Source: Oceanihabitans sp. (GTDB lineage Bacteria > Bacteroidota > Bacteroidia > Flavobacteriales > Flavobacteriaceae). Taken from it: a stretch of 10,781 nucleotides of DNA. The stretch covers positions 1 through 10,781 of the forward strand of contig JAGPUY010000262.1 of NCBI GenBank assembly GCA_018067265.1, in the 5' to 3' direction. The position numbers were made by a program, and so were the translations under genes. The notes beneath the pieces are model-generated. The model had not been told where the DNA came from and did not search any database. It was given only the letters and a program-made list of their open reading frames with translations. Below, one piece after another: positions 7,470 to 10,781 of this stretch (positions within the stretch are counted from its first letter, which is position 1; each line of letters opens with the position of its first letter).

Positions 7470-8369
7470 ATGACAGAATTTCCAGATATCATACTTTATG
7501 CCATTCCGTTTTTTATAATTTCTATGTTACTGGAACTTTATGTAACCGCTAAAGAGAACATAAAATCCTACGAGAAAAAAGATGCTTTTTCTTCCATAGT
7601 AATGGGTTTAGGAAATGTGTTTTTGGGCTATTTTAGTAAAGCTTTGGTTTTTTTAAGCTTTTTTTATGTGTATGAAAATTTCAGATTATTCACTATTCCT
7701 GTTGTTTGGTGGAGTTTTATTCTGATTTTCTTTGCCGACGATTTTGCATATTACTGGTTTCATAGAATTAGTCATGAGTGTCGCTTATTTTGGGCTTCGC
7801 ATGTGGTACATCATTCGTCACAACATTATAATTTAAGTACTGCGTTACGACAAACATGGTCTGGAGGATTTTACACTTTTATCTTTTGGTTATGGTTACC
7901 TCTCTTAGGATTTCATCCAGGAATGATTATCCTACAAATGTCCATTAGTTTACTATACCAATTCTGGATCCATACCGAAGCAATTAACAAAATGCCAACG
8001 TGGTTTGAAGCCGTTATGAATACGCCTTCGCATCATAGAGTACATCATGGAAGTAATCCTATTTACCTAGATCGAAATCACGCTGGAATTTTAATTATTT
8101 GGGATAAACTATTCGGGACTTTTCAACCAGAACTTAAAGAAGAAAAAGTCGTCTATGGTTTGGTTAGCAACATAAATACCTACAATCCTGTGAAAATTGC
8201 TTTTATAGAATGGATTAATATGTTTAAAGATGCCTTTTCTGGAAAGAAATCTTTAAAAAGCAGGTTTTTATATTTAGTAAAACCGCCAGGCTGGAAACAT
8301 GATGGAACTGGTAAATTGAGTGGTGATTTGAGAGCAGAATGGGAAAAATCAGTTGGCAGTAAACAGTAA
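7470..8369 (+). CDS. Sterol desaturase / fatty acid hydroxylase superfamily protein
   Basis: This 299-residue inner-membrane protein is a non-haem di-iron oxygenase. It has hydrophobic segments at about residues 5-25, 42-70, 76-96 and 130-160. The histidine clusters are HRISH (98-102), HVVHH (111-115), H168 in FWIHTE, SHHRVHH (187-193) and H204 in DRNHAG, which is the full metal-ligand pattern of the family. Members hydroxylate or desaturate sterols, fatty acids, carotenoids, ornithine lipids or ether lipids. Nothing here fixes the substrate, and an endogenous sterol is unlikely in this kind of bacterium. An SDR oxidoreductase follows 82 bp downstream on the same strand, so the pair may act on one lipid. 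The last codons and the TAA stop (SVGSKQ, then stop) lie within a CAGT heptad array, suggesting the repeat replaced the original C-terminus. No convincing promoter box was found. Confidence 0.9.
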   Translation: MTEFPDIILYAIPFFIISMLLELYVTAKENIKSYEKKDAFSSIVMGLGNVFLGYFSKALVFLSFFYVYENFRLFTIPVVWWSFILIFFADDFAYYWFHRISHECRLFWASHVVHHSSQHYNLSTALRQTWSGGFYTFIFWLWLPLLGFHPGMIILQMSISLLYQFWIHTEAINKMPTWFEAVMNTPSHHRVHHGSNPIYLDRNHAGILIIWDKLFGTFQPELKEEKVVYGLVSNINTYNPVKIAFIEWINMFKDAFSGKKSLKSRFLYLVKPPGWKHDGTGKLSGDLRAEWEKSVGSKQ

Positions 8370-8384
8370 GCAGTGGTCAGTAAG
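8350..8384. repeat. Heptad tandem repeat, five units with invariant CAGT
   Basis: Five consecutive 7-base units start at 8350, 8357, 8364, 8371 and 8378. Each begins CAGT, followed in order by TGG, AAA, AAG, GGT and AAG. The array begins inside the hydroxylase gene and contains its stop codon (TAA 8367-8369, in unit 3). Such degenerate heptad arrays are a recurrent intergenic repeat type in Bacteroidota, by recollection. Confidence 0.85.
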
Positions 8385-8451
8385 TAAAAAATTGATTTAT
8401 ACTGTTCCATAAAATTTAATTTAAAAGATACTCGCTTTTGCGAACATTAGT

Positions 8452-9243
8452 ATGACATTTAACAACAAAGTAGTTTGGATTACTGGAGCTTCCAGCGGCA
8501 TTGGTAAAAGCCTAGCCATTGCGCTTTCAAAAGAAAATTGCAAACTGATCCTTTCTTCTAGAAGAAAAGAAGCATTAGAAAAGGTAAAAGCCTTGTGTAA
8601 CCGTCCTGAAAATATTTCGGTGCTACCTTTAGATTTAGCAGAAACAGATTCCTTAGCTTCTATAACAAACCATGCTATTTCTATATTCGGAAAAATAGAT
8701 GTGCTTATCAATAATGGCGGTATTAGCCAACGTTCTGCAATCATTGAAACGACTATTGCAGTAGATAGAAAGTTAATGGAAGTGGATTACTTAGGAACTG
8801 TTGCTTTAAGTAAAGCGCTTCTACCTCATTTTGTTGCGAATCAATCCGGACATTATGTGGTAGTTTCTAGTCTTATGGGGAAATTTAGTTCTCCTTTACG
8901 TTCAGCATATTGCGGTGCGAAACATGCCTTACATGGTTTTTTTGATGCCATGCGTTTAGAACACGGAAAAGACCAGGTAAAAGTAACGATGATTTGCCCT
9001 GGGTTTGTAAATACCGATGTTGCTAGAAATGCGTTAACCGCTGATGGAAGCAAACAAGGAGATCAAGATGAAATGACCGAAAAAGGATTGCATGTAGATC
9101 TATTTACAAAAAAAATGCTTCAAGCAATCCGTAAAGAAAAGTTTGAAGCATATATTGGTCAAAAGGAAAGATTCGCTGTTTATTTAAAACGAATCTCTCC
9201 TAGATTGTTACATAAATTGGTTTTGCGATCTAAAGTGAGGTAA
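8452..9243 (+). CDS. SDR family NAD(P)-dependent oxidoreductase
   Basis: This is a 263-residue classical short-chain dehydrogenase/reductase with a Rossmann fold, probably cytoplasmic or membrane-peripheral. It has the cofactor motif TGASSGIG (11-18) and the arginine pair SSRR (35-38) after strand beta-2, which suggests NADP(H) preference. It also has DL at 61-62, NNGG (87-90, a variant of NNAG), the active-site serine in VVVSS (139/140), YCGAK (Y153, K157) and PGFVNTD (183-189). The basic C-terminus (about 240-263, with LKRISPRLLHKLVLRSKVR) resembles DHRS7-like enzymes, in which it may contact the membrane. The substrate is unknown. A link with the di-iron hydroxylase upstream, for example ketone reduction or alcohol oxidation on a lipid, is inference from the shared strand and the 82-bp spacing. 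Translation starts at the ATG that precedes TFNNKVVWITGA; no Shine-Dalgarno site is visible. Confidence 0.93.
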   Translation: MTFNNKVVWITGASSGIGKSLAIALSKENCKLILSSRRKEALEKVKALCNRPENISVLPLDLAETDSLASITNHAISIFGKIDVLINNGGISQRSAIIETTIAVDRKLMEVDYLGTVALSKALLPHFVANQSGHYVVVSSLMGKFSSPLRSAYCGAKHALHGFFDAMRLEHGKDQVKVTMICPGFVNTDVARNALTADGSKQGDQDEMTEKGLHVDLFTKKMLQAIRKEKFEAYIGQKERFAVYLKRISPRLLHKLVLRSKVR

Positions 9244-9255
9244 ATTGTTAAAAAA

Positions 9256-9334
9256 ACACCCCTAAAGTCCCCTCAAGGGGACAAGCGTAAGATTAAACTT
9301 TGGAGTTGTCCCCTTGAGGGGGCTTTAGGGGTGT
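9256..9334. repeat. Long inverted repeat (29-bp arms), likely also terminator for the DUF2807 gene
   Basis: The left arm 9256-9284 and right arm 9306-9334 are reverse complements over 29 bases with a single mismatch (T9268 opposite G9322, a wobble pair in RNA). They enclose a 21-base loop. Each arm also contains its own small palindrome (CCCCTCAAGGGG or CCCCTTGAGGGG). On the minus strand the hairpin is followed at once by a run of seven T (9256-9250 region), so it should end the DUF2807 transcript. On the plus strand no T-run follows, so it is at most a weak SDR terminator. The CCCCTAAAGTCCCC arm sequence is a repeat type I recall from other flavobacterial genomes. Confidence 0.85.
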
Positions 9335-9380
9335 CCAAAATATTATTTAAGTCGTCTTTAAAATTTCCCCAAAGAGCATC

Positions 9381-10145
9381 TTAATCGATTTTAATAATCT
9401 CTACTTCTCCAATCGATATTCCGTTTTCTAATGTTGCACTACCTTTATACGTGATAGTAGGCTCTCCATAAGAAACTATTTTTAGTTTATCGGAAACATT
9501 ACATTGGTAACTACCATCGCCATAAGCAGTAATTTTTGCTGTTTTATTATTCACTTGCAAAAGATCGACTACAGACTCTCCATAACCAATGATTTTCTGG
9601 TTTTCGATGCTTCCGTTTTCAATTTTTAAATAGCTTTCGCCATAAATTGAAACTTTTAATTCTTTTAAAGTTACGTCTTGCATAGTTACTTGCGATTCGC
9701 CATAAATACTAAATGTTATTTTATCGGAAATAATAGCGTCTTCAAAATTAAAACGCTCTTCCCCTCTTAAAGAAAAGGATTTTACTTTTTTATAATACAC
9801 TATTGCTTTTGCGACGGTTCCGTTATAGGCAGCAACAGTTCTATTTTTCGTGCTTTTTTTTTCATCTTTTTTTGTGATGGTTTTAGCATCATCTAAATAG
9901 ATCTGAAGTGTTTTTCCGCTAACTTCTACATTCATTTCGTCTAAGTCTTCGGTTAACATTTCAATTACCACTTTCTCTTCGTCTCCCGTTTTAAAGACTA
10001 CTTCTATATGCGGACTGACAATAACTTTATCGAATGTTTTAACTTTAAAAGTTTTAGATTGTGCTTGTATTGCAAATGCTTGCAAGAAAAATGTTGCGAT
10101 AAGAACTATGCTAAGATTTGCTCTGAAATTTAAAAAAGTTTGCAT
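9381..10145 (-). CDS. Secreted head-GIN (DUF2807) domain protein
   Basis: The 254-residue product starts with a Sec signal peptide (hydrophobic core about 10-26, probable cleavage near AIQAQS, residue 29), so it is exported to the periplasm or cell surface. The opening FDKVIVSPHIEVVFKTGDEEKVVIE (38-62) is the typical start of the head-GIN domain. It is followed by a repetitive beta-rich region with YGE/YGD motifs at 148, 168, 188, 208 and 226, plus RGEE at 127-130. That is a period of about 20 residues, consistent with a beta-solenoid. A lysine-rich linker (about 87-102) separates the first strands from the repeats. The family is named putative auto-transporter adhesin, but no function is established and no transporter domain is visible here. 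The gene follows the cupin lipoprotein by 72 bp on the same strand and has its own near-consensus promoter. Confidence 0.88.
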   Translation of the reverse strand: MQTFLNFRANLSIVLIATFFLQAFAIQAQSKTFKVKTFDKVIVSPHIEVVFKTGDEEKVVIEMLTEDLDEMNVEVSGKTLQIYLDDAKTITKKDEKKSTKNRTVAAYNGTVAKAIVYYKKVKSFSLRGEERFNFEDAIISDKITFSIYGESQVTMQDVTLKELKVSIYGESYLKIENGSIENQKIIGYGESVVDLLQVNNKTAKITAYGDGSYQCNVSDKLKIVSYGEPTITYKGSATLENGISIGEVEIIKID

Positions 10146-10164
10146 TGGTTTTGTTTTAAATGAA

Positions 10165-10197
10165 TAAATATAAACTAAAGACCTCCTTTTTTTGAAA
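10165..10197 (-). promoter_or_regulatory. Possible promoter of the DUF2807 gene
   Basis: On the minus strand TTTC (10197-10194), a 21-base spacer and TATATTTA (10172-10165) each differ by one base from the Bacteroidota elements TTTG and TAnnTTTG. The start codon at 10145 lies 19 bases downstream of the -7 box. The -33 box overlaps a 15-base palindrome at 10195-10209. Confidence 0.42.
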
Positions 10198-10209
10198 CTG
10201 TTACAGTTT
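10195..10209. repeat. Perfect 7-bp palindrome around one base, upstream of the DUF2807 gene
   Basis: AAACTGT and ACAGTTT flank a single central T. The palindrome overlaps the candidate -33 box of the DUF2807 gene and starts 9 bases past the stop of the cupin gene. With only one base between the arms it is a poor RNA hairpin, and it is not followed by T on the minus strand. It would fit a dimeric regulator site better than a terminator. No regulator can be named. Confidence 0.35.
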
Positions 10210-10217
10210 TACAAAAA

Positions 10218-10583
10218 TTACTTGTACTCTACTATTAAGTAAACAGAAGTGCTATCGCCAACATTTAAAACTTCGTGCTGTGTTACGGTATCTTTACTCC
10301 AGCTAGTTCCTGCTTTTACGTTAATGGTTTTAGTACCATTTGCATCTGTTATTTTAAACGTTCCTCCTTTTAAAGTATAGCCAAAATGTGGTTGATGTTC
10401 ATGTTTTTCATGACCAACTCCTGGAGCAAACGTACATTTTAAAACACGTACTTCTTTGTCTTCATGTACAATTTCACAAACGCTTTCTCCTTCCCAGCCT
10501 GCTTGTAAAGGGTCTGGAAGGGTTGTTTTTTCTTTACAGGAAAAAAGAGAAATACAAAAAAGGAATACGAAGAGGTTTTTCAT
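10218..10583 (-). CDS. Small cupin-domain lipoprotein
   Basis: From the ATG at 10583 the product has 121 residues. It begins with a lipoprotein signal (MKNLFVFLFCISLFSCKEK), with lipobox LFSC and lipidated Cys16, so the mature protein should be anchored in a membrane facing the periplasm or surface. One cupin domain follows. Motif 1 is PGVGHEKHEHQPHFGYTLKGG (about 75-95), with several histidines available for metal binding. Motif 2 is AGTSWSKDTVTQHEVLN. The ligand or reaction is unknown; single-domain cupins range from metal-binding sensors to isomerases and dioxygenases. The frame is open for 20 codons further upstream, but that stretch begins within the palindromic repeat copy 3 and would place the signal peptide internally, so it is rejected. 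The DUF2807 gene lies downstream on the same strand. Confidence 0.87.
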   Translation of the reverse strand: MKNLFVFLFCISLFSCKEKTTLPDPLQAGWEGESVCEIVHEDKEVRVLKCTFAPGVGHEKHEHQPHFGYTLKGGTFKITDANGTKTINVKAGTSWSKDTVTQHEVLNVGDSTSVYLIVEYK

Positions 10584-10614
10584 TTGTTTATTTTTTTTTA
10601 TTACTTCATAAATC

Positions 10615-10642
10615 GTTACACTTCGACAAGCTAAGTGTGACA
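10615..10642 (-). repeat. Dispersed palindromic (REP-like) element, copy 3, upstream of the cupin gene
   Basis: The arms 10615-10623 (GTTACACTT) and 10633-10641 (AAGTGTGAC) pair over 9 bp, with one G-T wobble, around a 9-base loop. On the minus strand it carries TGTC, stem ACAC, the core TTAGCTTGTCGAA, and stem GTGT. It aligns base for base with copy 1 in menE outside the compensating stem changes. It lies 32 bases before the cupin start codon. Confidence 0.8.
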
Positions 10643-10743
10643 TATCACTATAATTTGTCTGTGTTTTACTGTATTAATATTCATTGCTCATCATGAGACA
10701 ATTCTATACCTTTTTGGTTCGTCTGACAAATGGGTTTTATTTT

Positions 10744-10778
10744 GTCTTCGAAGACTAATTACTCTTCCTAATTCCTAA
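10744..10778. repeat. Short palindrome and TTCCTAA direct heptads near the window end
   Basis: GTCTTCGAAGAC (10744-10755) is a perfect 12-base palindrome. TTCCTAA is repeated exactly at 10765-10771 and 10772-10778 and may be the edge of another heptad array continuing past the window. No gene is supported between 10643 and 10781. Confidence 0.4.
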
Positions 10779-10781
10779 CAC

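Noticed and set aside
8350..8384. CRISPR array
   Set aside because: Units are 7 bases with no spacers of constant length, and no cas genes are present.
8421..8744. 107-codon open frame on the minus strand opposite the SDR gene
   Set aside because: It is antisense to a well-supported SDR Rossmann domain and its product has no recognisable features.
10181..10186. GGAGGT on the minus strand as ribosome binding site for the DUF2807 gene
   Set aside because: It is 35 bases before the ATG and lies between the proposed promoter boxes, and Bacteroidota rarely use Shine-Dalgarno sites.
10584..10643. 20-codon upstream extension of the cupin lipoprotein frame, starting at ATG 10643
   Set aside because: The extension begins inside palindromic repeat copy 3 and would bury the lipoprotein signal peptide. 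The ATG at 10583 gives a textbook signal and lipobox.
10388..10696. 102-codon plus-strand open frame opposite the cupin gene and repeat copy 3
   Set aside because: It runs through the repeat and antisense to the cupin and signal-peptide coding region, with low-complexity content.

Overview
The window looks like a chromosomal segment of a marine-type Flavobacteriaceae bacterium (Bacteroidota). The evidence is the low-GC, A/T-rich coding style, promoter boxes of the Bacteroidota type (TAnnTTTG with an upstream TTTG), and the near absence of Shine-Dalgarno sites. Further support comes from Sec signal peptides ending in AQ, a carboxypeptidase-regulatory plus SusC-like plug module, a head-GIN (DUF2807) protein, and dispersed palindromic and heptad repeats of a style I recall from flavobacterial genomes. 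No genus can be named from the sequence alone.

Layout. Positions 1-190 (-) hold the N-terminus of a DoxX-like membrane protein cut by the window edge. Diverging from it, 336-1964 (+) encodes the carboxyltransferase (beta) subunit of a biotin-dependent acyl-CoA carboxylase of the methylcrotonyl/propionyl type. A perfect 15-bp-stem terminator at 1983-2017 separates it from the convergent gene 2022-4175 (-). That gene encodes an exported protein joining a carboxypeptidase-regulatory domain, an orphan TonB-receptor plug-like segment and a YfbK-type von Willebrand A module. Next is a tight three-gene minus-strand operon, 7359 down to 4269: menC, a CPBP intramembrane protease, and menE. The genes are 2 bp apart and then overlap by 1 bp. 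MenC and MenE catalyse consecutive steps of menaquinone synthesis (to o-succinylbenzoate, then to its CoA ester). Diverging from menC are a membrane di-iron sterol-desaturase-family hydroxylase (7470-8369, +) and an SDR oxidoreductase (8452-9243, +). On the minus strand at the right are a secreted head-GIN/DUF2807 protein (9381-10145) and a small cupin lipoprotein (10218-10583).

The most notable layer is repetitive DNA. Three copies of a short palindromic element sit at 4702-4730, 7421-7447 and 10615-10642. Their stem bases differ between copies in a compensatory way, and one copy is translated in frame inside menE. A heptad tandem array with invariant CAGT (8350-8384) supplies the last codons and stop of the hydroxylase gene. 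A 29-bp-stem inverted repeat (9256-9334) lies between the convergent SDR and DUF2807 genes. No tRNA, rRNA, CRISPR, IS element or phage gene was seen. I found no clear undescribed multi-gene system; the best leads are the covarying repeat family, the plug-vWA fusion, and the protease embedded in the menaquinone operon.
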